DNA from: Balneolales bacterium
Lineage (GTDB): Bacteria > Bacteroidota > Rhodothermia > Balneolales > Natronogracilivirgulaceae
Assembly (NCBI GenBank): GCA_007133995.1
Contig: SLLP01000076.1
Span: 1 to 14,719, forward strand
Length of the DNA stretch: 14,719 nucleotides
Reading direction: 5' to 3'
This document shows, one piece after another, positions 7,242 to 14,598 of this stretch. Position 1 is the stretch's first letter. Each line of letters starts with the position of its first letter. The notes under the pieces are model-generated. The model saw only the letters and a list, made by a program, of their open reading frames with translations. It did not search any database and was not told the DNA's origin. The translations under genes were made by a program, and so were the position numbers.

Positions 7242-10200
7242 TTGCCGTTTACCAAAAGCGAATCAGTATCAAAAGATTTCAAGGGTTTACGCATTTCTCT
7301 CGCATCGGCCGAATCGATCCTTTCCCGGTCGAACGGGGAAGTGCTGAATCCTGAAACTATTAACTACCGCACATTCAAGCCGGAGAAGGATGGCTTGTTC
7401 TGTGAAAAAATCTTTGGCCCGGTCAAGGACTGGGAGTGCCATTGCGGGAAATATAAGCGGATACGCTACAAAGGTATCATCTGTGACCGTTGTGGTGTAG
7501 AAGTGACCCGCAAAGCGGTGCGCCGTGAGCGCATGGGACATATTACCCTGTGCGTACCGGTGGTCCACATCTGGTACTTCAAGTCCATGCCCAACAAGAT
7601 CGCCTATTTGCTGGGTCTCTCATCCAAGAATCTCGAAAAGATTGTTTATTACGAGAATTTTGTGATTGTGAAGCCGGGACTGGCACGCGATCTGGGATAC
7701 AAGATTGGTGACATGATCTCTGAAGAGGAGTATTATGACATCATGGGCCAGCTGCCCGAGGATCATCGCTCTATTGAAGATGACGATCCGGACAAATTTG
7801 TCGTCAAGATGGGGGCCGAGGCCATTGAGGCGCTGCTGGCAAATATTGAGCTGGACAAATCCGCATATAAATACCGTGAGTCCGTTAAAAACGAGACCTC
7901 CGCCATGCGGAAAAAGAAATTTCTGAAACGCCTTCAGGTTATCGAATCCTTCCGGGCAGCCAACAAGCAGCGCGAAAACCGTCCGGAGTGGATGGTAATG
8001 AGGGTCGTTCCTGTTATTCCGCCGGAGTTGCGGCCGTTAGTGCCGCTGGAAGGCGGCCGTTTTGCGACCTCCGACCTGAACGACCTGTACCGCCGAGTGA
8101 TCATCCGCAACAATCGTTTGAAGCGTCTTATGGACATCAAAGCGCCCGATGTGATCCTTCGCAATGAGAAGCGGATGCTCCAGGAAGCCGTTGATTCGCT
8201 GTTTGACAACTCGCGGAAAATGAATGCGGTGCGCAGCAACAACCGTCCGCTCAAGTCATTGAGTGACATGCTGAAAGGGAAGAGCGGCCGTTTCCGCCAG
8301 AACCTGCTTGGAAAGCGTGTTGATTATTCGGGCCGTTCGGTTATTGTTGTCGGACCGGAGCTGAAGCTACACGAATGCGGCTTGCCCAAGGAGATGGCGG
8401 TTGAGCTCTATAAGCCGTTTATTATTCGCCGGCTCATTGAGCGCGGTTATGTCAAAACGGTCAAGAGTGCCAAGAAGGTAGTTGATCGCCGTGACGATGT
8501 AGTCTGGGATGTGCTCGAAAAAGTGATTGACGGACATCCTGTGCTGCTTAACAGGGCGCCAACACTTCACCGTCTTGGTATCCAGGCATTTCAGCCGGTA
8601 CTCATTGAAGACAAGGCGATTCGTCTGCACCCCCTCGCATGTACTGCGTTCAACGCTGACTTTGACGGTGACCAGATGGCCGTCCACCTGCCACTGAGTC
8701 ATGATGCCATTCTTGAGGCTTCCGTGCTGATGCTCGGATCGCACAATATCATGAATCCGGCCAACGGCAGCCCGATCACAGTGCCTTCGCAGGATATGGT
8801 TCTCGGCATCTACTATCTCACAAAAATGGCCGATGGTGCCATGGGTGAAGGCAAGACCTTTTCATCACCCGATGAGGTAAAAGTTGCCTATGATCGCAAT
8901 CATGTCTCGCTTCATGCCAAGATTAATGTGCGCATAACGCTGAAGCGGGGTGAAGAAACCATTCAAAAGGTCTTCAAGACAACGACCGGGCGCGTGCTCT
9001 TTAACGAAATCATTCCAAATGAACTTGGTTTTATTAACCTTACGTTCGGTAAAAAAGAGCTTCGCAACCTCATTGGCGCGGTATTTACAAGAACTGGTAC
9101 CATGCGAACTGCGCGCTTCCTGGATGATATGAAGTATTTGGGTTTTGAACATGCTACGATAGGTGGTCTTTCCTTCAGCCTGGAAGATATTGTGATCCCC
9201 AAAGAGAAGGCCGAGTTTATCAACCAGGCCCAGAGTGAAGTCCGTCTGATTCAAGACCGCTACGAAAACGGTTTCATCACGGACAACGAGCGGTATAACC
9301 AGGTAATTGACAAGTGGACCAGCACCACGAACCGTGTTTCAGAAACCCTGTTCCAGGCACTGACCGAGGATAAGGGCGGTTTCAACCCGGTATTCATGAT
9401 GGCCGATTCCGGAGCCCGTGGTTCGAAAGAGCAGATACGTCAGCTGGGTGGTATGCGCGGACTGATGGCCAAGCCGCAGAAAAGCTCACTGCAGACAGGC
9501 AACGAGGTTATCGAACAGCCGATCCTGTCCAGTTTTAAAGAGGGTCTGACCGTTTTGGAATACTTCATCTCCACCCACGGTGCCCGTAAAGGACTGGCCG
9601 ACACCGCCTTGAAAACAGCGGATGCCGGTTACCTGACTCGCCGTCTGGTGGATGTCTCCCAGGATCTGATTGTAACGGAAAATGACTGCGGGACGCTTCG
9701 GGGAATCCGGATTCAAGCACTCAAAGACAATGAGGATATCGTTGAGAGTCTGGAAGATCGGGTTCTGGGACGTGTTTCCATGCACGATGTGTACGATCCG
9801 CTCACGGATGAACTCATTGTCTCATCCAACGAGATGGTCGATGAGAAGATAGCTTCTAAAGTGGCAGAAACTTCTCTCGAAGAAGTAGAAATTCGTTCGG
9901 TACTGACCTGTGAGTCAGCACGGGGTGTATGCGCCAAGTGCTACGGTCGCGATCTCTCCCGCGGCAAACCGGTACAGGTGGGTGAAGCGGTTGGAGTCAT
10001 CGCCGCACAATCCATCGGTGAACCGGGTACACAGCTTACCCTGCGTACGTTCCATGTGGGTGGTACCGCATCACGTCTTGAGGCAGAATCACAGCACAAG
10101 TCGAAATTTGCAGGTAAAGTGGTCTTCGAGAACGTCAGAGCAGTTGATTATGACGACGGCGAAGAAATTACCACTGTTGTATTGAGCCGCGCCGGTGAAA

Positions 10201-11555
10201 TCAGAATTGTGGATGACACGGACAAAACACTCATCACCTATAATATCCCTTACGGCTCAGAGTTGCTTGTGGAAGATGGTGACATGGTTCCGAAAGGCAT
10301 CCCGATATGCAAATGGGATCCGTACAACGCGCTGATCTTCTCCGAGCTGGATGGATCTGTTGAGTACCGGGATATCGTCCATGGTGTGACATACAGGGAT
10401 GAAACCGATTCTCAGACGGGGCATAAGGAAAAAGTGATTACCGATTCGCGTGACCGAAGCCTTGTACCTACTGTGATTGTTAAGGGTGAAGGTGAGCGGA
10501 TTCGTGAAACCACGCTTCCCGTTGGTGCCCACGTTGTTGTTGACCATGGTGAGCTGGTTTCATCCGGACAGGTACTGGCCAAGATACCGCGTACATCTGC
10601 TTCGAAGTCAAAGGATATTACGGCAGGTTTGCCACGTATCACCGAACTGTTCGAAGCTCGACCGCCCAAAGATCCGGCAGCCGTATCCGAAATTGAAGGT
10701 GTGGTCAAAATGGGCGTCCGGAAACGGGGATCCCAGGAAGTGATCGTCACCAGCAAGGACGGAACCGAAAGCAAAACCTATCTCATCTCCCTGGCCAAGC
10801 ACATTCTGGTTCAGGAAAATGACTTTGTCAAGGCCGGTCAGGCGCTTTCCGATGGTGTCATCATGCCGCAGGATATTCTGAACATCCTCGGCCCCTTCGC
10901 AGTGCAGTCCTATCTTGTAAATGAGATTCAGGAGGTCTATCGCCTTCAGGGTGTGAAGATCAGCGACAAGCACATTGAGACGATTGTACGCACCATGATG
11001 CAGAAAGTGGAAATCACCGACTCCGGCGACACGATGTATCTGGAAGGTGATAAAGTGGACCGCTTCGAAGTGAACCGGACCAATGACTCGCTTATCGGAA
11101 AATTTGTGGTGACCAATGCCGGTGACAGCGACTTGCAACCGGGTACATTGCTCGAGCGCCGGGAAATCCGCGAGATCAATGCAAAACTGATCATGCAGGA
11201 CAAAAAGGAGATGGAAACGCGTCCGGCCGAGCCGGCCATCTCCAAGCCGATTCTTCTCGGGATTACCCGTGCGGCACTGTCTACCGAAAGCTGGCTGTCG
11301 GCATCCTCTTTCCAGGAAACCACCAAGGTCCTTACCCAAGCAGCCATCGAGGCGAAAGCAGACAATCTGATGGGCCTGAAGGAAAATGTTGTGGTCGGTC
11401 ATCGTGTACCGGCTGGTACGGGACTTCGCAAGTACCAGGATATCATTGTCGGAACAAAAGAAGATATGGAAGATGTTGGAGCAGCAAGCCGTGTCTTCCA
11501 GGAGCTTGGGGCCGACAGTCCTGCTGTTCAGGATGCAAAGCAGGATGAAGAGTAA
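7242..11555 (+). CDS. rpoC: DNA-directed RNA polymerase subunit beta'
   Basis: Beta' forms the clamp and catalytic centre of RNA polymerase. The product has 1437 residues and starts at TTG (MPFTKSESVSKDFKGLRISL). The N-terminal zinc ribbon has C66, C68, C81 and C84. The catalytic NADFDGD motif supplies the Mg2+-binding D473, D475 and D477. The second zinc site is C816, C890, C897 and C900. The trigger-loop region GEPGTQLTLRTFHVGG has the catalytic histidine at H938. GITRAALSTESWLSASSFQE marks the conserved C-terminal region, followed by an acidic tail. Everything needed for activity is present. It is the last gene of the operon; a hairpin terminator follows. Confidence 0.99.
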   Translation: MPFTKSESVSKDFKGLRISLASAESILSRSNGEVLNPETINYRTFKPEKDGLFCEKIFGPVKDWECHCGKYKRIRYKGIICDRCGVEVTRKAVRRERMGHITLCVPVVHIWYFKSMPNKIAYLLGLSSKNLEKIVYYENFVIVKPGLARDLGYKIGDMISEEEYYDIMGQLPEDHRSIEDDDPDKFVVKMGAEAIEALLANIELDKSAYKYRESVKNETSAMRKKKFLKRLQVIESFRAANKQRENRPEWMVMRVVPVIPPELRPLVPLEGGRFATSDLNDLYRRVIIRNNRLKRLMDIKAPDVILRNEKRMLQEAVDSLFDNSRKMNAVRSNNRPLKSLSDMLKGKSGRFRQNLLGKRVDYSGRSVIVVGPELKLHECGLPKEMAVELYKPFIIRRLIERGYVKTVKSAKKVVDRRDDVVWDVLEKVIDGHPVLLNRAPTLHRLGIQAFQPVLIEDKAIRLHPLACTAFNADFDGDQMAVHLPLSHDAILEASVLMLGSHNIMNPANGSPITVPSQDMVLGIYYLTKMADGAMGEGKTFSSPDEVKVAYDRNHVSLHAKINVRITLKRGEETIQKVFKTTTGRVLFNEIIPNELGFINLTFGKKELRNLIGAVFTRTGTMRTARFLDDMKYLGFEHATIGGLSFSLEDIVIPKEKAEFINQAQSEVRLIQDRYENGFITDNERYNQVIDKWTSTTNRVSETLFQALTEDKGGFNPVFMMADSGARGSKEQIRQLGGMRGLMAKPQKSSLQTGNEVIEQPILSSFKEGLTVLEYFISTHGARKGLADTALKTADAGYLTRRLVDVSQDLIVTENDCGTLRGIRIQALKDNEDIVESLEDRVLGRVSMHDVYDPLTDELIVSSNEMVDEKIASKVAETSLEEVEIRSVLTCESARGVCAKCYGRDLSRGKPVQVGEAVGVIAAQSIGEPGTQLTLRTFHVGGTASRLEAESQHKSKFAGKVVFENVRAVDYDDGEEITTVVLSRAGEIRIVDDTDKTLITYNIPYGSELLVEDGDMVPKGIPICKWDPYNALIFSELDGSVEYRDIVHGVTYRDETDSQTGHKEKVITDSRDRSLVPTVIVKGEGERIRETTLPVGAHVVVDHGELVSSGQVLAKIPRTSASKSKDITAGLPRITELFEARPPKDPAAVSEIEGVVKMGVRKRGSQEVIVTSKDGTESKTYLISLAKHILVQENDFVKAGQALSDGVIMPQDILNILGPFAVQSYLVNEIQEVYRLQGVKISDKHIETIVRTMMQKVEITDSGDTMYLEGDKVDRFEVNRTNDSLIGKFVVTNAGDSDLQPGTLLERREIREINAKLIMQDKKEMETRPAEPAISKPILLGITRAALSTESWLSASSFQETTKVLTQAAIEAKADNLMGLKENVVVGHRVPAGTGLRKYQDIIVGTKEDMEDVGAASRVFQELGADSPAVQDAKQDEE

Positions 11556-11564
11556 CAGCAACCG

Positions 11565-11590
11565 GGTCCGATCATATACAGGGTCGGACC
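11565..11590 (+). other. 7-bp stem-loop just after rpoC
   Basis: GGTCCGA (11565-11571) pairs with TCGGACC (11584-11590) around a 12-nt loop, 10 nt after the rpoC stop. No T-run follows. It could protect the mRNA 3' end or cause pausing before the main terminator. The role is inferred only from position. Confidence 0.5.
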
Positions 11591-11611
11591 TCTGCTACTA
11601 ATTGTATTGAA

Positions 11612-11650
11612 AAAAAAGCCTGTGCTGTCAATGGCGTCACAGGCTTTTTT
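11612..11650. terminator. Bidirectional intrinsic terminator between rpoC and the ytxH-like gene
   Basis: AAAAAAGCCTGTG (11612-11624) pairs perfectly with CACAGGCTTTTTT (11638-11650) around a 13-nt loop. The GC-rich core is GCCTGTG/CACAGGC. T-runs flank it on both strands (TTTTTT on plus; the AAAAAAA on plus is T7 on minus). It lies between convergent genes, so it can stop the rpoBC transcript and the minus-strand ytxH-like transcript. Confidence 0.92.
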
Positions 11651-11712
11651 ACAACTTTGACAGAAGGCCGGAATTCTGTAAATTCAGGAGATAAAGTAAC
11701 CGGTTGAGCAGT

Positions 11713-12018
11713 CTACTTCTTTCGGGAGTCACCGATGTTTTCCAGTAGCTTTTCTGCTTCGGAAATTAAGTCTTCAGCTCTCTTTTGAGCCTCTTCGACC
11801 ACCTGGTCTCCTTCTTTTTTAGCATCGGAAACAAAGCTGTTTTCATGCTGGAGCCGGTCGATGAGCTGACTCAGTTCGTCTATATAGCTGTTTAGGCGGT
11901 AGCTGATCTTGTCACGGGTGTTTGCACCTTTATCCGGGGCGTAGAGTAAAGCTATCAGCGAGCCGACGGCAGAACCCGATATGAGGCCTACTATAAATCC
12001 TTTTGGAAAATTGCTCAT
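11713..12018 (-). CDS. YtxH-like small membrane-anchored protein
   Basis: The 101-residue product has an N-terminal glycine/alanine-rich hydrophobic segment (about residues 8-26, GFIVGLISGSAVGSLIALL). It is followed by YAPDKGANTRDKI, a version of the APxxGxxTR motif of YtxH-domain proteins. The rest (about 36-95) is charged and helical, probably a coiled coil, ending DSRKK. The family is widespread and associated with general stress in Bacillus, but its biochemical role is unknown. I infer an inner-membrane anchor with a cytoplasmic helix. The gene converges on rpoC and shares a bidirectional terminator with it. Upstream it diverges from the transaldolase gene. A TATAAA on the minus strand at 12054-12059 could be its -10, without a clear -35. 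Confidence 0.8.
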   Translation of the reverse strand: MSNFPKGFIVGLISGSAVGSLIALLYAPDKGANTRDKISYRLNSYIDELSQLIDRLQHENSFVSDAKKEGDQVVEEAQKRAEDLISEAEKLLENIGDSRKK

Positions 12019-12093
12019 GACAGAATGGTTTTGAAAGTGAGTGAGAATTTGATTTTATATCCGATTAAAATAGGATTTTTTTGGAAAGAGGGC

Positions 12094-12113
12094 TACTTAT
12101 CTTATCATAAGTA
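12094..12113. repeat. Inverted repeat in the divergent ytxH-like/fsa control region
   Basis: TACTTAT (12094-12100) and ATAAGTA (12107-12113) are perfect 7-bp inverted arms separated by CTTATC. The position, 48 bp before the fsa start in a 142-bp AT-rich intergenic region (12019-12160), suits an operator. AT-richness makes chance symmetry fairly likely. Confidence 0.4.
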
Positions 12114-12123
12114 AAGTTTACCT

Positions 12124-12136
12124 GTTAATTATTAAC
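12124..12136. repeat. 13-bp palindrome upstream of fsa
   Basis: GTTAAT-T-ATTAAC is a perfect palindrome 24 bp before the fsa ATG and 10 bp after the preceding inverted repeat. It could be an operator half-site pair near the transcription start. A weak ribosome binding site, AAAAAGG, follows at 12144-12150. No convincing promoter hexamers can be fixed here. Confidence 0.4.
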
Positions 12137-12160
12137 ATATTACAAAAAGGACTAGTATCT

Positions 12161-12820
12161 ATGAAATTTTTTATCGACACCGCGAATATCAATCAGATCC
12201 GGGAAGCGCATGAAATGGGCGTGCTGGATGGAGTAACCACCAATCCTTCCTTATGTGCAAAAGAGGGGATTTCTGACTTTGAAGGCTTCATAGCTGAAAT
12301 TTGCAGCATCGTTGAAGGTGATATATCGGCTGAAGTTGTTGCAACCGACTATGACGGCATGCTTGAGGAAGGTCGGAAACTGGCCAAAATTGCAGATAAT
12401 GTAGTAGTCAAAGTTCCTCTCATCAAAGAAGGGATCAAAGCGATCAAGACGTTCACCGAAGAGGGAATCAAGACGAATTGTACTCTCTGCTTTTCATCCC
12501 CTCAGGCTCTGATTGCCGCAAAAGCAGGTGCAACATACATTTCACCGTTCGTCGGCCGAGTGGATGATATTTCCACCAACGGGATGCAACTTATCGCCGA
12601 AATTGTTCAGATATACCAGAACTATGGCTATGACACCGAAGTACTTGTCGCCAGCATTCGTCATCCGCTGCATGTCGTAGAAGCAGCTCAGCTGGGAGCC
12701 GATGTGGCTACGATGCCATTTGGTGTAATTGAAAAGCTGATCAAACATCCGCTTACCGATATCGGACTGAAAAACTTCCTTGCGGATTGGGACAAACTTC
12801 AGGAATCACTGAAGAAATAA
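12161..12820 (+). CDS. fsa: Small transaldolase-like protein (FSA/TalC/MipB family), probably a transaldolase
   Basis: The 219-residue product is a single TIM-barrel class I aldolase of the pentose phosphate pathway type. D6 and N28 (GVTTNPS) are the conserved family residues, and K84 in VVVKVP is the Schiff-base lysine (K85 in E. coli FSA). The family contains fructose-6-phosphate aldolases and true transaldolases. E. coli FSA has Tyr131 in APYVNR. This protein has Phe at that place (F130, ISPFVGRVDD), as do transaldolases including Bacillus MipB-type enzymes, so sedoheptulose-7-phosphate/glyceraldehyde-3-phosphate transaldolase is the better guess. It would be cytosolic. The ATG at 12161 gives the standard MKFFIDTANI start. 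Its stop lies 6 bp from the end of the convergent crtI, with no terminator visible between them. Confidence 0.93.
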   Translation: MKFFIDTANINQIREAHEMGVLDGVTTNPSLCAKEGISDFEGFIAEICSIVEGDISAEVVATDYDGMLEEGRKLAKIADNVVVKVPLIKEGIKAIKTFTEEGIKTNCTLCFSSPQALIAAKAGATYISPFVGRVDDISTNGMQLIAEIVQIYQNYGYDTEVLVASIRHPLHVVEAAQLGADVATMPFGVIEKLIKHPLTDIGLKNFLADWDKLQESLKK

Positions 12821-12826
12821 ATGATG

Positions 12827-14347
12827 TCATCCCGCCATTTGGGTTGAATAAGCGGAATTCTGCAATGGCAGATCCTGCTTGATCAAATTTTCAGCAATCA
12901 CCGATGAGGACAATACCCCGGGAAGTCCGGCCCCGGGGTGCGTGCCCGCTCCTACAAAATAGAGATTCGAAAACTCCTCCGAACGGTTGTGCGGTCGAAA
13001 CCACGCCGATTGCGTCAGGAGTGGCTGCACGGAAAATGCAGATCCCTTGTAGCTGTTGAGCGTATCACGGAAATGCAGAGGATCGATATGCAGACGCGCC
13101 TTGATATGTTTTTGCAAGTTTGGGAGATAATTCTTCTCGAGAAACTTAAGGATCTTATCTCCGTACTCCTCTGCGGTTTCATTCCAGTCGGTATCTCCGT
13201 CCAGATGCGGCACGGGTGAGAGCACATAAAAGGATTCACCGCCTTCCGGAGCAAGTGACGGATCTGTGAACGTAGGCATGTGAAGGTACAGGGAAAAATC
13301 CTCTGCCAGTACTTTCTTGTCAAAAATTTCGGTGAGCAGCTCCTTGTACCGTTTGCTCATGATTATGTTATGATGCTTAAGATTGGTGTCTGTGTAGCGC
13401 CGGTCGGTTCCGAAGTACAGCACAAAAAGCGACATGCTGTATCTCATACGCTCGATTTTACGATTTGTATAGGTTTTACGGTACTTTTCATCGATCAGAT
13501 TCCGGTAGGTGAACGCCACATCGGCATTTGATACCACTGCATCAGCCGGAACGAATTCATCTCCGAGCTCAATGCCTTCCACCTTGCGATCACTGCCAAT
13601 ACGTATTCTGGAAATCTCCGAATTGTAGTGAATTTTCCCACCCTGTTCTTCTATAAGACGAACAAGCGCATCGACTATGGATCCGGTACCGCCCATAGCA
13701 TAGTGTACTCCCCACTCCCGCTCCAGATAGTGGATCATGGCATAAATAGAGGTCGTGTCAAAAGGATTGCCACCCACCAGAAGTGGATGAAAGGAAAAGC
13801 ACCTGCGAAGAAACTCGTTCTCAACAAAATTTGAGACGTACTTGTAAACATTTTGATGGGATTTCAGGCGGATGAGGTCAGGTGCCACGCGCAACATATC
13901 CATGATAGAAAGGAACGGTTTGTCCGCCAGCTCAACAAAACCCTTCTGGAATATGGCCTTGGTAGTTTGCATAAACTTCCGGTAGCCCTCTTTGTCATTC
14001 GGATTCCAGCGGTCAATTTCGGAAAAAATAAACTCCTCGTCGCTGTTGTAATCAAAATACTTGCCTTCGTGATTGAAAATCCGATAAAAAGGCTGGCATG
14101 GAACAAGCTCGAAATAGTCCCTGCGATTCTTGCCGGCCTTTTCAAAAATATCGTCGAACATAAATGGCGCTGTGATCACCGTCGGGCCGCCATCAAACCG
14201 GAATCCGTTTTGCTCATAGACGTAAGCCCTTCCGCCAGGCTTGTCTCGCTTTTCAAACATTTCTACCTGATATCCCTCTGCTAACAGGCGAGCTGCAGCT
14301 CCGAGTGCACCGAAGCCTGTTCCGATGATGACAATTTTTTTTGACAT
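12827..14347 (-). CDS. crtI: Phytoene desaturase-type carotenoid oxidoreductase (CrtI family)
   Basis: The product has 506 residues, normal for CrtI-type FAD enzymes that desaturate phytoene toward lycopene, or related carotenoid desaturases. The N-terminal Rossmann motif IVIIGTGFGALGAAARL (residues 5-21) is followed by FEKRDKPGGRA, the CrtI-type dinucleotide-binding signature. The third glycine of GxGxxG is Ala14, a tolerated variation. FDGGPTVITAP follows. Near the C-terminus, NLYFVGAGTHPGAGLPGV (461-478) is the second FAD-binding signature of bacterial carotenoid desaturases. A membrane-associated enzyme is expected. No crtB or other carotenoid gene is in the window, so the exact step (phytoene, or a CrtD-like 3,4-desaturation) is open. 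The ATG at 14347 starts MSKKIV. A sigma70-like promoter and repeat operator lie upstream. Confidence 0.88.
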   Translation of the reverse strand: MSKKIVIIGTGFGALGAAARLLAEGYQVEMFEKRDKPGGRAYVYEQNGFRFDGGPTVITAPFMFDDIFEKAGKNRRDYFELVPCQPFYRIFNHEGKYFDYNSDEEFIFSEIDRWNPNDKEGYRKFMQTTKAIFQKGFVELADKPFLSIMDMLRVAPDLIRLKSHQNVYKYVSNFVENEFLRRCFSFHPLLVGGNPFDTTSIYAMIHYLEREWGVHYAMGGTGSIVDALVRLIEEQGGKIHYNSEISRIRIGSDRKVEGIELGDEFVPADAVVSNADVAFTYRNLIDEKYRKTYTNRKIERMRYSMSLFVLYFGTDRRYTDTNLKHHNIIMSKRYKELLTEIFDKKVLAEDFSLYLHMPTFTDPSLAPEGGESFYVLSPVPHLDGDTDWNETAEEYGDKILKFLEKNYLPNLQKHIKARLHIDPLHFRDTLNSYKGSAFSVQPLLTQSAWFRPHNRSEEFSNLYFVGAGTHPGAGLPGVLSSSVIAENLIKQDLPLQNSAYSTQMAG

Positions 14348-14382
14348 ACGTTTCTGGTAAGATATGGATTATGGCTGGAGAC

Positions 14383-14412
14383 AATATAGCTGTCGTAGTA
14401 AATTCGTAGCAA
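14383..14412 (-). promoter_or_regulatory. Predicted sigma70-type promoter of crtI
   Basis: Reading toward crtI, TTGCTA (complement of 14407-14412) is followed after 18 bp by TATATT (complement of 14383-14388), close to TTGACA-N17-TATAAT. The start would be about 30 nt before the crtI ATG. The match is by eye. The same stretch also partly fits a Bacteroidota TAnnTTTG -7 element (TATATTGT), though its -33 partner is then spaced poorly. Confidence 0.5.
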
Positions 14413-14431
14413 ATTCGTAGCAATTTCGAAT
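14388..14431. repeat. Four phased 11-bp direct repeats overlapping the crtI promoter (candidate operator)
   Basis: Read toward crtI, consecutive 11-bp units are ATTCGAAATTG, CTACGAATTTG, CTACGAATTTA and CTACGACAGCT. Units 2 and 3 differ at one base. Unit 4 keeps CTACGA. Unit 1 is degenerate. The predicted -35 lies in the array and the -10 adjoins its end. CarH, a MerR-type B12 photoreceptor that represses carotenoid genes in Thermus, binds tandem 11-bp repeats across the -35 region. PhoB/OmpR-type regulators also use 11-bp spaced repeats. Which, if either, applies is inference. Confidence 0.65.
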
Positions 14432-14598
14432 AAAACACGATGCAAGGCAACCAATTTGTTGAAGCAAATCAAACGCAGGAAGAATGGCTACCGTTCGCTG
14501 GATGAGTAACATTTTCGAGCGGCTACAAGAAGTTCAAAAAAGTGACATACCGGGTGAAAATGCCCATATCGGGAAAAAACAGTTCCCTGGAATCGGGA

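Noticed and set aside
10608..11561. 317-codon minus-strand open frame
   Set aside because: It is entirely antisense to the conserved 3' part of rpoC and is rich in His, Phe and Leu, as expected from a shadow frame.
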